Source: Sulfuritalea sp.
GTDB lineage: Bacteria; Pseudomonadota; Gammaproteobacteria; Burkholderiales; Rhodocyclaceae
Assembly (NCBI RefSeq): GCF_017302275.1
Contig: NZ_JAFLDR010000011.1
Location: forward strand, 62,001 to 126,000
DNA: 64,000 bases
Reading direction: 5' to 3'
Both the position numbers and the translations under genes were made by a program. The notes below the pieces were generated by a model, which worked only from the letters and a program-made list of their open reading frames with translations, did no database searches and was not told the DNA's origin. Each line of letters begins with the position of its first letter. Position 1 is the stretch's first letter. Below, one piece after another: positions 17,850 through 26,482 of this stretch.

Positions 17850-18113
17850 GTGCGGCCCTCGCCGCGCCTGCGGCTGTTCAGTCGTGACTACTGCCATCTG
17901 TGCCACGACCTGCTCTCCGCGCTGGAAGCCCTGCGCGGGGAGGCGGGAGTAACGCATTTCGAGATCGAGGTCATCGACATAGACACCGATCCGGAGCTCG
18001 AAGCGAAGTACAACGAACTGGTTCCGGTGCTGGTCGATGGCGAGGGACGGGAACTCTGCCATTACTTCCTGGATGCCGCGAAAGTGCGTGAGTATTTGGG
18101 CGCGATCCGCTAA
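17850..18113 (+). CDS. Glutaredoxin-like (DUF836) thiol protein
   Basis: The 87-residue protein has a thioredoxin-fold start LRLFSRDYCHLCHDLL with a CxxC active site (CHLC) and the cis-Pro region NELVPVLVDGEG. This is the glutaredoxin-family/DUF836 type found between mucD and lepA in Betaproteobacteria. GTG 17850 begins shortly before the fold, 10 bp after the mucD stop; an in-frame start inside mucD at 17790 is possible. Its redox substrate is unknown. Confidence 0.8.
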   Translation: MRPSPRLRLFSRDYCHLCHDLLSALEALRGEAGVTHFEIEVIDIDTDPELEAKYNELVPVLVDGEGRELCHYFLDAAKVREYLGAIR

Positions 18114-18182
18114 AATCCCGACCCTTGCTTCCAGGTCTTCAGGGTGCTCAAAGGTTTGAACGAGCGCCTTTTTTATTGCCCC

Positions 18183-19976
18183 ATGGATCACATCCGCAAC
18201 TTTTCCATCATCGCCCATATCGACCACGGCAAATCGACCCTGGCCGATCGCATCATCCATCGCTGCGGCGGCCTGTCCGATCGCGAGATGGAGGCCCAGG
18301 TGCTCGACTCGATGGACATCGAGCGCGAGCGTGGCATCACCATCAAGGCGCAGACCGCGGCGCTCGCCTACCTTGCCCGCGACGGCAAGACCTACAACCT
18401 GAACTTGATCGACACCCCGGGCCACGTCGACTTTTCCTACGAAGTCAGCCGTTCCCTTTCCGCTTGCGAGGGTGCGCTGCTGGTGGTCGATGCCTCGCAG
18501 GGCGTCGAGGCGCAGACCGTGGCCAATTGCTACACCGCGATTGAACTCGGCGTCGAAGTGGTGCCGGTGCTGAACAAGATCGACCTGCCGGCCGCCGACC
18601 CCGACAACGCCCGCACCGAGATCGAGGACGTGATCGGCATCGACGCCACCGATGCCATCCTCTGCTCGGCCAAGACCGGGCTGGGGGTGGACGACGTGCT
18701 GGAAGCCGTGATCGCGCGTATCCCGCCGCCCAAGGGCGATCCGGAGGCGCCGCTGAAGGCGCTGATCATCGACTCCTGGTTCGACAACTATGTCGGCGTC
18801 GTGATGCTGGTGCGCGTGGTGGACGGCACGCTGCGCGCCAAGGACAGGATCCTGCTGATGGCCGAAGGTTCGCAGCATTTGTGCGAACAGGTCGGGGTGT
18901 TTACGCCGAAGTCGGTGACCCGCCCCGAATTGCGCGCCGGCGAGGTCGGCTTCATCATTTCCGGCATCAAGGAACTCGATGCCGCCAAGGTGGGTGACAC
19001 GGTCACCATCGCCGATCGCCGCGCCGCCCAGCCGCTGCCCGGCTTCAAGGAAATCAAGTCGCAGGTCTTCGCCGGGCTCTACCCGGTCGAATCCAACCAG
19101 TACGACAGCCTGCGCGACTCGCTGGAAAAGCTCAAGCTCAACGACGCCTCGCTGCACTACGAGCCCGAAGTCTCGCAGGCGCTGGGCTTCGGCTTCCGCT
19201 GCGGCTTCCTCGGTCTGCTGCACATGGAAATCGTGCAGGAGCGCCTGGAGCGCGAATTCGACCAGGACCTGATCACCACGGCGCCGACCGTGGTGTACGA
19301 AGTGCTGATGCGCGACGGAACTACCGTGCAGGTGGAAAATCCGGCCAAGCTGCCGGACGTACAGAAGATGGAGGAAATCCGCGAGCCCATCATCACCACC
19401 AAGATCTTCGTGCCGCAGGAATACCTCGGCTCGGTGATCACGCTGTGTGAATCGAAGCGCGGCTCGCAGGTGAACATGGCCTACCACGGCCGCCAGGTGC
19501 AGCTGACTTACGACATGCCGATGGCCGAAGTGGTGATGGATTTCTTCGACAAGCTCAAATCCGTTTCGCGCGGCTACGCTTCCCTCGACTACGAATTCAA
19601 GGAGTACCGCGCCGCCGACGTGGTCAAGCTCGACGTGCTGATCAACGGCGACAAGGTCGATGCCCTGTCGCTGATCGTGCATCGCGCCAACGCGCCCTAC
19701 CGCGGTCGCGAGCTGGCGGCCAAGATGCGCGAGCTGATCCCGCGCCAGATGTACGACGTCGCCATCCAGGCGGCGATCGGCTCGACCATCGTCGCCCGCG
19801 AGAACGTCAAGGCCATGCGCAAGGACGTGCTGGCCAAGTGCTACGGCGGCGACATCACGCGCAAGAAGAAGCTGCTGGAAAAACAGAAAGCAGGCAAGAA
19901 GCGCATGAAGCAGGTCGGCAGCGTGGAAATTCCCCAGGAGGCATTCCTGGCGGTATTGCGGGTGGGTGACAAATAA
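18183..19976 (+). CDS. lepA: Elongation factor 4 (LepA)
   Basis: The 597-residue translational GTPase has G1 [14 protein letters not shown]3 [12 protein letters not shown] and G4 [10 protein letters not shown], plus the LepA-specific C-terminal domain ending near [20 protein letters not shown]. Length matches E. coli (599). ATG 18183 is chosen by homology; the in-frame extension to 18144 adds unrelated residues. LepA acts on ribosomes during translation initiation or stalled elongation. It lies 8 bp before lepB, the classic pair. Confidence 0.98.
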   Translation: MDHIRNFSIIAHIDHGKSTLADRIIHRCGGLSDREMEAQVLDSMDIERERGITIKAQTAALAYLARDGKTYNLNLIDTPGHVDFSYEVSRSLSACEGALLVVDASQGVEAQTVANCYTAIELGVEVVPVLNKIDLPAADPDNARTEIEDVIGIDATDAILCSAKTGLGVDDVLEAVIARIPPPKGDPEAPLKALIIDSWFDNYVGVVMLVRVVDGTLRAKDRILLMAEGSQHLCEQVGVFTPKSVTRPELRAGEVGFIISGIKELDAAKVGDTVTIADRRAAQPLPGFKEIKSQVFAGLYPVESNQYDSLRDSLEKLKLNDASLHYEPEVSQALGFGFRCGFLGLLHMEIVQERLEREFDQDLITTAPTVVYEVLMRDGTTVQVENPAKLPDVQKMEEIREPIITTKIFVPQEYLGSVITLCESKRGSQVNMAYHGRQVQLTYDMPMAEVVMDFFDKLKSVSRGYASLDYEFKEYRAADVVKLDVLINGDKVDALSLIVHRANAPYRGRELAAKMRELIPRQMYDVAIQAAIGSTIVARENVKAMRKDVLAKCYGGDITRKKKLLEKQKAGKKRMKQVGSVEIPQEAFLAVLRVGDK

Positions 19977-19984
19977 GGCCAGCC

Positions 19985-20773
19985 ATGAACTTCGCCCTGA
20001 TTCTTTTCGTCTTGGTCCTCTTCACCGGCGTCATCTGGGCCTTCGACCACTTCCATGCCCGCAAGAAGCGGCCGGCCGACGCGCCCGATCCCTGGTGGGT
20101 GGAATACGGCGGCAGTTTCTTTCCGGTCATCCTGGCCGTGTTCCTGCTGCGCTCTTTCCTCGTCGAGCCCTTCAAGATTCCGTCCGGCTCGATGATTCCG
20201 ACCTTGCTGGTCGGCGACTTCATCCTGGTCAACAAATACACCTACGGCGTGCGGCTGCCGGTAATCAACAAGAAGGTCGTCGAGCTCGATTCGCCGCAGC
20301 GCGGCGACGTGGTGGTTTTCCGCTATCCGCCGGATCCCTCCCTCGACTACATCAAGCGCGTGGTGGGCCTGCCCGGCGACAAGATCGAATACCGCAACAA
20401 GAAGCTCCGCATCAACGGCAAGGAAATAACGCAGAAGAAGACCGATGACTACCTCGACCGCGACCGCCTGTTCTATACCCCGCGCTTCATCGAGTCGCTC
20501 GGCAGCGTCGAGCACCAGATCCTGGTGGAAGCCGAGGCGCCTTCGTTCATCCAGCATCCGGGGCGCTTTCCGAATGCGGAAAAATGTAACTACAATAGCG
20601 AAGGCGTGAGTTGCGAGGTCCCGCCGGGGCACTATTTCATGATGGGTGATAATCGCGACAATTCGCAGGACAGCCGTTTCTGGGGCTTCGTTCCAGATGA
20701 AAACCTGGTCGGCAAGGCGTTTTTTGTCTGGTTCAATTTTTCCGATCTGAAACGCATCGGATCGTTTCGCTAG
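19985..20773 (+). CDS. lepB: Signal peptidase I LepB
   Basis: The 262-residue inner-membrane protease removes Sec signal peptides. It has two N-terminal membrane segments (residues 2-19 and about 47-60), the catalytic Ser in IPSGSMIPTLLVGD and Lys in DYIKRVVGLPGD, and the late box GHYFMMGDNRDNSQDSR. It follows lepA by 8 bp, and DUF4845 follows 8 bp later. Confidence 0.97.
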   Translation: MNFALILFVLVLFTGVIWAFDHFHARKKRPADAPDPWWVEYGGSFFPVILAVFLLRSFLVEPFKIPSGSMIPTLLVGDFILVNKYTYGVRLPVINKKVVELDSPQRGDVVVFRYPPDPSLDYIKRVVGLPGDKIEYRNKKLRINGKEITQKKTDDYLDRDRLFYTPRFIESLGSVEHQILVEAEAPSFIQHPGRFPNAEKCNYNSEGVSCEVPPGHYFMMGDNRDNSQDSRFWGFVPDENLVGKAFFVWFNFSDLKRIGSFR

Positions 20774-20781
20774 GGGATGAC

Positions 20782-21138
20782 ATGAAACATCAGCGTGGTC
20801 TCAGTCTGAACGGCATGTTGATCGGCAGCGCGGTCCTCGCCGTGTTCGCGCTCCTGGGGATGAAAGCCGTGCCGCCCTGGATCGAATACGCCAATGTGCT
20901 CAAGGCGATCAGGGCCACCGCTGCCGACGGCAGCCTCAAGGAGGCCTCGGTCGCGCAGGTGCGAACCTCCTACGGCAAACGCGCCGAGATCGACAATGTC
21001 CAGAGCGTCAGGCCGGAAGACCTCGACATCACCAAGGAAGGCGGCGAACTGGTGATTTCGTTTGCCTACACTTCCAAGGTGCCGCTGTTCAAGAACACCA
21101 GCCTCGTTTTCGACTTCGAGGGCAGCAGCGCCAAGTAA
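20782..21138 (+). CDS. DUF4845 membrane-anchored protein
   Basis: The 118-residue protein has one N-terminal membrane helix (about residues 10-29, LNGMLIGSAVLAVFALLGMK) and a small soluble domain ending SLVFDFEGSSAK. Proteins of this type regularly sit between lepB and rnc in Beta- and Gammaproteobacteria. Their function is not known. The stop codon overlaps the rnc start (TAATG). Confidence 0.85.
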   Translation: MKHQRGLSLNGMLIGSAVLAVFALLGMKAVPPWIEYANVLKAIRATAADGSLKEASVAQVRTSYGKRAEIDNVQSVRPEDLDITKEGGELVISFAYTSKVPLFKNTSLVFDFEGSSAK

Positions 21139-21806
21139 TGAAGCCGGAGCGCCTGGAGGCGGCCCTCGGCCATGTTTTTGGCCGGCAGGATCTGCTGCGT
21201 CAGGCGCTCACCCATCGCAGCTTCGGCGTTCCCAACAATGAACGCCTCGAATTCCTCGGCGACTCGGTCCTCAACTGCGTTGTCGCCGCCGCGCTCCATG
21301 GCCGTTTTCCCGCCCTGCGCGAGGGCGAGCTTTCACGCCTGCGCGCCAGCCTGGTGCGCCAGGAAACCCTTGCCGGAATCGCACGGCAGTTGGATCTGGG
21401 CGGATTCCTGCGGCTGGGCGAGGGCGAACTGAAAAGCGGCGGCGCGCAACGGCCGTCCATCCTGGCCGATGCCGTGGAAGCGCTGATCGGCGCGATCTAC
21501 CTCGATGCCGGATTCGACCCGGCGCGGGCCGTCGTCGAGCGCCTTTGCGAACCGGCCATGGCCGCCATCGATCCGGCCGCGCCCGGCAAGGACCCGAAGA
21601 CCGCCTTGCAGGAAATCCTCCAGGGGCGCCACCTGCCGTTGCCGCGCTATTCGCTGCTGGCCACGCGCGGCGAGGCGCACGCGCAGGAATTCGAAATGGA
21701 ATGCGTGGTTCAGGAGCTGGGCATTCGCAGCACGGGGGTCGGCGGCAGCCGGCGCATCGCCGAACAGCAGGCGGCGCAGCGCGCCATCGCCGCGATCAAG
21801 CAATGA
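21138..21806 (+). CDS. rnc: Ribonuclease III
   Basis: The 222-residue endoribonuclease cuts double-stranded RNA in rRNA and mRNA processing. It carries the signature NERLEFLGDSVL with the catalytic acidic residues, DAVEALIGAIYLDAGF, and a C-terminal double-stranded RNA-binding domain (about residues 150-222, ending AEQQAAQRAIAAIKQ). The start overlaps the upstream stop, and the stop overlaps era (ATGA), as in the rnc-era operons of many bacteria. Confidence 0.97.
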   Translation: MKPERLEAALGHVFGRQDLLRQALTHRSFGVPNNERLEFLGDSVLNCVVAAALHGRFPALREGELSRLRASLVRQETLAGIARQLDLGGFLRLGEGELKSGGAQRPSILADAVEALIGAIYLDAGFDPARAVVERLCEPAMAAIDPAAPGKDPKTALQEILQGRHLPLPRYSLLATRGEAHAQEFEMECVVQELGIRSTGVGGSRRIAEQQAAQRAIAAIKQ

Positions 21807-22690
21807 GCCCCGGCTTCCGTACCGGCTACCTTGCCGTGATCGGCCGGCCCAACGTCGGCAAGTCCACGCTGACCAACCGCCTGGTCGGCGCCAAGATCAG
21901 CATCACCTCGAAGAAGGCGCAGACCACGCGGCACCGCATCCACGGCATCCTCACCACCGACGAAGCGCAGTTCATCTTCGTCGATACGCCGGGCTTCCAG
22001 ATGGCGCACAAGAATGCCCTCAATCGCCTGATGAACCGCAGCGTGACCTCGACCTTCGCCGATGTGGACGTGATCCTGCTGGTAGTCGAGGCCGGAAACT
22101 GGGGTAACGGCGAAGCCGAAATCCTGCGCATGCTGCCGGCCGGCACGCCGGTACTGCTGGTCATCAACAAGATCGACCGGCTCGCCGACAAGAAGGAACT
22201 GCTGCCCTTCATCGCCAAGGTCTCGGCCCTGCACGACTTTGCCGAGCTGGTGCCGCTGTCGGCCGAGAAGGGCATCGGTACCGGTGAACTGCTCGCCACC
22301 GTGGCCCGCTACCTCCCGGAAGGACCGCCGGTGTTCGACGCCGACGACATCACCGACCGCTCCGAGCGCTTCATGGCGTCCGAGATACTGCGCGAGAAAC
22401 TGTTCCGCAACCTTGGCGAGGAACTGCCCTACGGCATCGCCGTCGAGATCGAGAAGTTCGAGCAGGAAGGCGATCTGCGCCGCATCCACGCCGCCGTCAT
22501 CGTCGATCGTGCCGGCCACCGCGCCATCGTCATCGGCAAGGGCGGCGAACGCCTCAAGCGTATCTCATCGGATGCGCGCAAGGAGATGGAAACGCTCTTC
22601 GGCGGCAAGGTCTGGCTCGAAACCTGGGTCAAGGTCAAGGGCGGCTGGGCCGACGACGAACGGGCGCTCAAGTCTCTCGGATACGACTGA
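21803..22690 (+). CDS. era: GTPase Era
   Basis: The 295-residue protein binds 16S rRNA and aids small-subunit assembly. It has G1 GRPNVGKST, G2 region KAQTTRHRIHGI, G3 DTPGFQ, G4 NKIDRL, and a C-terminal KH domain with VIGKGGERLKRIS. ATG 21803 is chosen by homology and overlaps the rnc stop. RecO starts 6 bp downstream, preserving the rnc-era-recO order. Confidence 0.97.
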   Translation: MSPGFRTGYLAVIGRPNVGKSTLTNRLVGAKISITSKKAQTTRHRIHGILTTDEAQFIFVDTPGFQMAHKNALNRLMNRSVTSTFADVDVILLVVEAGNWGNGEAEILRMLPAGTPVLLVINKIDRLADKKELLPFIAKVSALHDFAELVPLSAEKGIGTGELLATVARYLPEGPPVFDADDITDRSERFMASEILREKLFRNLGEELPYGIAVEIEKFEQEGDLRRIHAAVIVDRAGHRAIVIGKGGERLKRISSDARKEMETLFGGKVWLETWVKVKGGWADDERALKSLGYD

Positions 22691-22696
22691 GGCGTC

Positions 22697-23431
22697 GTGA
22701 GCAAGCGCGTCGACGGGCAGGCGGCCTACGTCCTGCACCTGCATCCCTATAGCGAGACCAGCCTGGTGGTCGATGTCTTCAGCCGCGACCACGGCCGCGT
22801 TCCCCTGCTGGCGCGCGGCGCGCGGCGCCCGCGCTCGGCCATGCGCGGCATGCTGATGTCCTTCCAGCCGCTGGAGCTCGGCTGGTTCGGCGGCGGCGAG
22901 GTAAAGACCCTGGCAAAGGCCGAATGGCTGGGCGGCATGCCGCTCCTGGGCGGGCGCTGCCTGCTGCTGGGCTACTACCTCAACGAACTGCTGCTCAAGA
23001 TGCTGCCGCGCGAGGACGCCCACGCCAATCTGTTCGATGCCTATGCCGCCGCGCTGCAAGCGCTGGCCGCCGGCAGCGACGATGCGCCGGAACTGCGCCG
23101 CTTCGAAAAGACGCTGCTGCGCGAACTCGGCTACGGCCTGACGCTGGAGACCGACGTCGAGACCGGCCAGCCGGTGGTTGCAGACCGGCAATACGCCTTC
23201 CTCATCGAGCGCGGGCCGGTGGCCACAAGAGTCGGCGCTGGCGATACGGCGTCCGGCGCCGAAAACCCGGCGTTGTCGGGCAAGACCTTGCTCGACATGG
23301 TCGCCGACGACTATTCCGACCCGCGCACGCGCCTCGAAAGCCGGCGCCTGATGCGCCAGCTGATCTCGCACCACCTCGGCGGCAAGAGCCTGCAGTCGCG
23401 CCGCGTGTTCATCGAACTGCAGGAGCTATAA
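22697..23431 (+). CDS. recO: DNA repair protein RecO
   Basis: The 244-residue protein helps load RecA at gapped DNA with RecR. The N-terminal OB-fold (AYVLHLHPYSETSLVVDVF, GRVPLLARGARRPRS) and the helical C-terminus (RLMRQLISHHLGGKSLQSRR) match RecO. Start is GTG 22697. It is the fourth gene in the lepA-nagZ block and ends 25 bp before pdxJ. Confidence 0.94.
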   Translation: MSKRVDGQAAYVLHLHPYSETSLVVDVFSRDHGRVPLLARGARRPRSAMRGMLMSFQPLELGWFGGGEVKTLAKAEWLGGMPLLGGRCLLLGYYLNELLLKMLPREDAHANLFDAYAAALQALAAGSDDAPELRRFEKTLLRELGYGLTLETDVETGQPVVADRQYAFLIERGPVATRVGAGDTASGAENPALSGKTLLDMVADDYSDPRTRLESRRLMRQLISHHLGGKSLQSRRVFIELQEL

Positions 23432-23456
23432 ACTGCGGCAGGGAGGCAACAACAAA

Positions 23457-24206
23457 ATGATCGAACTCGGTGTAAACATCGACCATGTCGCCACGGTGCG
23501 CGAAGCGCGCAAGGGCCACGAACCGGACCCGGTCTGGGCGGCCGTCGAAGCCCACCTCGGCGGCGCCGACGGTATCACCGTGCACCTGCGCGAGGATCGC
23601 CGCCACATCCAGGACCACGACGTGCGCCGCCTGCGCGAGCTGACCCACATCAAGCTCAACCTCGAAATGGCCGCCACCGACGAGATGGTCGCCATCGCCT
23701 GCGCACTCAAGCCCGAAATGGCGATGCTGGTGCCCGAAGGCCGCCACGAAATCACCACCGAGGGTGGCCTCGACGTCGCCGGCCAGGAGGCGCGCCTCGC
23801 CGACGTGGTGGCGCGCCTGCGCGACGCCGGCATCGTCACCAGCACCTTCATCGACGCCGAACTGCCGCAGGTCGAAGCCGCGGCCCGCATCGGCGTGCGC
23901 GTCTGCGAGATACATACAGGCCCCTATGCCCACGCCTTCTTCAACCAGGGCCGCGACAACGAAAGCCCGGCGGTACTGACCGAACTGGAAAAGATCCGCC
24001 AGGCCGGCGCTGCGATCCGCGCCGCCGGCATGCGCTTCAACGCCGGCCACGCGCTGAACTACTTCAACGTGCAGCCCGTCGCCGCGCTGCCCGGCATCCG
24101 CGAACTGCACATCGGCCACGCCATCGTCAGCCGCGCCATCTTCGTCGGCATGCGCGAAGCCGTCGCCGAGATGAAGCGCCTGATGCGCGAGGCCCAATGC
24201 GGATGA
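23457..24206 (+). CDS. pdxJ: Pyridoxine 5'-phosphate synthase PdxJ
   Basis: The 249-residue TIM-barrel enzyme makes pyridoxine phosphate from 1-deoxyxylulose-5-phosphate and 3-amino-1-hydroxyacetone phosphate. It starts ELGVNIDHVATVREAR and contains GITVHLREDRRHI, LNLEMAATDEM, CEIHTGPYA and FNAGHALNYFN, which include phosphate and active-site residues. The order recO-pdxJ-acpS is the same as in E. coli. Confidence 0.97.
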   Translation: MIELGVNIDHVATVREARKGHEPDPVWAAVEAHLGGADGITVHLREDRRHIQDHDVRRLRELTHIKLNLEMAATDEMVAIACALKPEMAMLVPEGRHEITTEGGLDVAGQEARLADVVARLRDAGIVTSTFIDAELPQVEAAARIGVRVCEIHTGPYAHAFFNQGRDNESPAVLTELEKIRQAGAAIRAAGMRFNAGHALNYFNVQPVAALPGIRELHIGHAIVSRAIFVGMREAVAEMKRLMREAQCG

Positions 24207-24219
24207 CGGCGCCCCGCAC

Positions 24220-24597
24220 ATGATTTTTGGAATCGGCACCGACATCGTCGCCGTGAAGCGCATGGCCGACTACTTCCAGCGCCACGGCGAGCGTGGCCTG
24301 GAAAAGATGCTTGCTCCGGCGGAGCGCGAGGCCTGCCGCGCCAGCAACGATCCGGGCCGCTTCCTCGCCAAACGCTTCGCCGCCAAGGAGGCGCTGGGCA
24401 AGGCCTGCGGCACCGGCGTGCGCGATCCCGTGCTGCTGCCCGACATCGCCGTCGAGCACGACGCGCTCGGCAAGCCTTTCTTCAGCTACTCGCCCAGGCT
24501 GGCCGCCCACCTCGCCGAACGCGGCCTCACCGCCCACCTTTCCATCAGCGACGAGCAGGACTACGCCGTCGCCTTCGTCATCCTGGAGAAGCCATGA
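24220..24597 (+). CDS. acpS: Holo-ACP synthase AcpS
   Basis: The 125-residue enzyme attaches phosphopantetheine from CoA to AcpP (encoded at 10168). It has the magnesium-binding start FGIGTDIVAVKRM and the second motif FLAKRFAAKEALGKA, both AcpS signatures. The length is typical. Its stop overlaps the nagZ start (ATGA at 24594-24597). Confidence 0.96.
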   Translation: MIFGIGTDIVAVKRMADYFQRHGERGLEKMLAPAEREACRASNDPGRFLAKRFAAKEALGKACGTGVRDPVLLPDIAVEHDALGKPFFSYSPRLAAHLAERGLTAHLSISDEQDYAVAFVILEKP

Positions 24598-25598
24598 AAT
24601 CACTGCCCCTCGGCCCGCTGATGATCGACGTCGCCGGCCTCGAACTGACCGACGCCGAGCGCGAACGCCTTGCGCACCCGCTGGTCGGCGGCGTCATCCT
24701 GTTCAAGCACAACTACCGCGACACGCAGCAGCTCACTGCCCTGTGCGCCGCCATCCATGGCGTGCGCAGCCCGGCGCTGCCGATCGCCATCGACCACGAA
24801 GGCGGCCGCGTGCAGCGCTGCCGCGAAGGCTTCACCCACGTCCCGCCGATGCGCCGCCTCGGCGAACTGTGGGACACCGATCCCGCCGCCGCCCGGCGCG
24901 CAGCCGCCGACCTCGGCTACCTGCTGGCCGCCGAGCTGCGCGCCTGCGGCGTCGACTATTCCTTCACCCCGGTGCTCGACCTCGACTGGGGCCCCAGCGG
25001 CGTCATCGGCGACCGCGCCTTCCACAAGAACCCGGAAGCCGTCGCGGAACTTGCCGGAGCGTTGATCGATGGCCTGCGCGCCGCCGGCATGGGCTGTTGC
25101 GGCAAGCACTTCCCCGGCCACGGCTGGGTCGCCGCCGATTCCCACCTCGCCATCCCGGTCGACGAGCGCAGCCTGGCCGAGATGGAACCCGACCTCACGC
25201 CCTATCGCCGCCTCAGGCTCGACGGCGTGATGCCGGCCCACGTCATCTATCCCAAGGTCGATCCGCGTCCCGCCGGCTTCTCGCCGGTCTGGCTGGAGAA
25301 GCTGCGCAAGGAATTCAAATTTGACGGCGTCATCTTCAGCGACGACCTTTCGATGGAAGGCGCCGCCTTCGCCGGCAACATGGTGCAACGCGCCGAAGCC
25401 GCCTGGGCCGCCGGCTGCGACATGCTGCTGATCTGCAACGCGCCGGATGCCGTGGCCGACGTGCTGGCCAACTGGAAGCCGGTGCCCGATCCGGTTCGGG
25501 CGGCAAGGATCGCGCGCATCGCCCCAGGTTCGGCGTGGCGCCAGGACGCCACGCGCTACGCGGCGGGCAGGGCGGCGGTGGAAAGCCTTACGGCCTGA
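24594..25598 (+). CDS. nagZ: Beta-N-acetylhexosaminidase NagZ
   Basis: The 334-residue cytoplasmic glycoside hydrolase (GH3) removes GlcNAc from muropeptides during cell-wall recycling. It has IDHEGGRVQR, the catalytic-loop region KHFPGHGWVAADSHLAIP, and the nucleophile Asp in VIFSDDLSMEGA. The length and motifs match single-domain NagZ. It is coupled to acpS by a 4-nt overlap and ends the block; a degenerate region follows. Confidence 0.96.
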   Translation: MKSLPLGPLMIDVAGLELTDAERERLAHPLVGGVILFKHNYRDTQQLTALCAAIHGVRSPALPIAIDHEGGRVQRCREGFTHVPPMRRLGELWDTDPAAARRAAADLGYLLAAELRACGVDYSFTPVLDLDWGPSGVIGDRAFHKNPEAVAELAGALIDGLRAAGMGCCGKHFPGHGWVAADSHLAIPVDERSLAEMEPDLTPYRRLRLDGVMPAHVIYPKVDPRPAGFSPVWLEKLRKEFKFDGVIFSDDLSMEGAAFAGNMVQRAEAAWAAGCDMLLICNAPDAVADVLANWKPVPDPVRAARIARIAPGSAWRQDATRYAAGRAAVESLTA

Positions 25599-25653
25599 CA
25601 CCGTTTCGGCGCCGGCTTTTCCGTCGGGGTGGTAACCATGTCATCGAGGCACC

Positions 25654-26060
25654 ATGAACGCACCCGGACTGCCGTTTCCCGAGAGCCTGAAGAGCTACTG
25701 CCGCGAACACCATGTTCGGCGGTTGTCGCTCTTCGGGTCCCATGCGAAAGGCACGGCGAATGCGGAAAGCGATATCGATGCGCTTCGTTGCGGGTCGATT
25801 GTCGGCCATGCTGGCGACAGACAGGTACAACGCTGTTCGCCGCGATCCGCTGCATCGAGATCATTGGCGAAGCCGCGGCACGCGTGTCCGCCGCGACTCG
25901 CGACAGTGCGCCGGATGTTCCCTGGAACGCCATCCTCGGCATGCGCAATCGCCTGGTGCCTGCCTATTTCGATGTCGATGCCGACTTTGTCTGGAAAACC
26001 ATCAGCGTGGAACTGCCGGACTCAAGGGGCGATTTCAGGCGCTGGTGTGAAAGGTGTTGC
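25654..26060 (+). pseudogene. Broken MNT/HEPN (MntA/HepT) toxin-antitoxin remnant
   Basis: The first part (25654-25785) encodes an MNT nucleotidyltransferase start with LSLFGSHAKGTANAESDID, containing the GS and DxD catalytic pattern, then breaks off. After a frame change the sequence from about 25830 reads AAIRCIEIIGEAAARVS and PWNAILGMRNRLVPAYFDVD, the second half of a HepT HEPN toxin. The usual RNxxxH motif reads RNRLVP, so the catalytic His is Pro. The C-terminal half of the MNT gene and the N-terminal half of the HepT gene are missing. It looks like a deletion fusion with a frameshift, and no active product is expected. Confidence 0.75.
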
Positions 26061-26064
26061 GTAG

Positions 26065-26086
26065 AAAGTCGGCGCTGGTGGGACGG
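26065..26086 (+). repeat. Left copy of a 22-bp inverted repeat
   Basis: This 22-bp sequence, starting AAAGTCGGCGCTGG, matches the reverse complement of 26448-26469 at 21 of 22 positions. The two copies lie about 360 bp apart and enclose the hydrolase remnant. Confidence 0.6.
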
Positions 26087-26149
26087 TAGTCGTCAGCCAG
26101 ATCACACTGGCTCGCGGCCTGCCGAGGGTAAGTTTCAACGCGCAGCCAT

Positions 26150-26280
26150 TCAGATCTCGCCGAGGAACTTTGCGATTTCGGCGTTGATGAGGTCCGGATG
26201 GGTGATCGGCGCCATGTGGCCAAGGCCGGGAAACTCCACCAAGCGGGCATGCGGCAGCACCGGGAGCAGGGCACGCGCCT
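26150..26280 (-). pseudogene. C-terminal remnant of an alpha/beta hydrolase
   Basis: Reading on the minus strand, about 42 codons encode ARALLPVLPHARLVEFPGLG, then HMAPITHPDLINAEIAKFL and a TGA stop. GLGHMAPITHP resembles the catalytic-His loop near the C-terminus of alpha/beta hydrolases. A stop (TAG) immediately precedes the segment, and no matching nucleophile elbow or N-terminal domain is present. Only the tail of a once longer gene survives. Confidence 0.6.
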
Positions 26281-26447
26281 AAAACTGAAAGCCGCTACCG
26301 GCGCAAGTTCACTCGATTCAGGGCATCCAAAGACCTTCATCTACCGCCAGCTTCGCGTCCAGAATACGCCATTGGCAATTTTCGGTCCAGCCCGATGGCA
26401 TCGACGGTCGCTCGAGCCGCCGGACGCATTCAGCGAGCCGAATCCCG

Positions 26448-26469
26448 CCGTCCCGCCAGCGCCGACTTT
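26448..26469 (-). repeat. Right copy of the 22-bp inverted repeat
   Basis: Inverted partner of 26065-26086 with one mismatch. It lies about 13 bp past the 3' end of the EamA transporter gene. A 21-bp exact match to part of it also occurs inside the histidine kinase gene at 51572-51592. Confidence 0.6.
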
Positions 26470-26482
26470 TTGCAGCCGCGTT

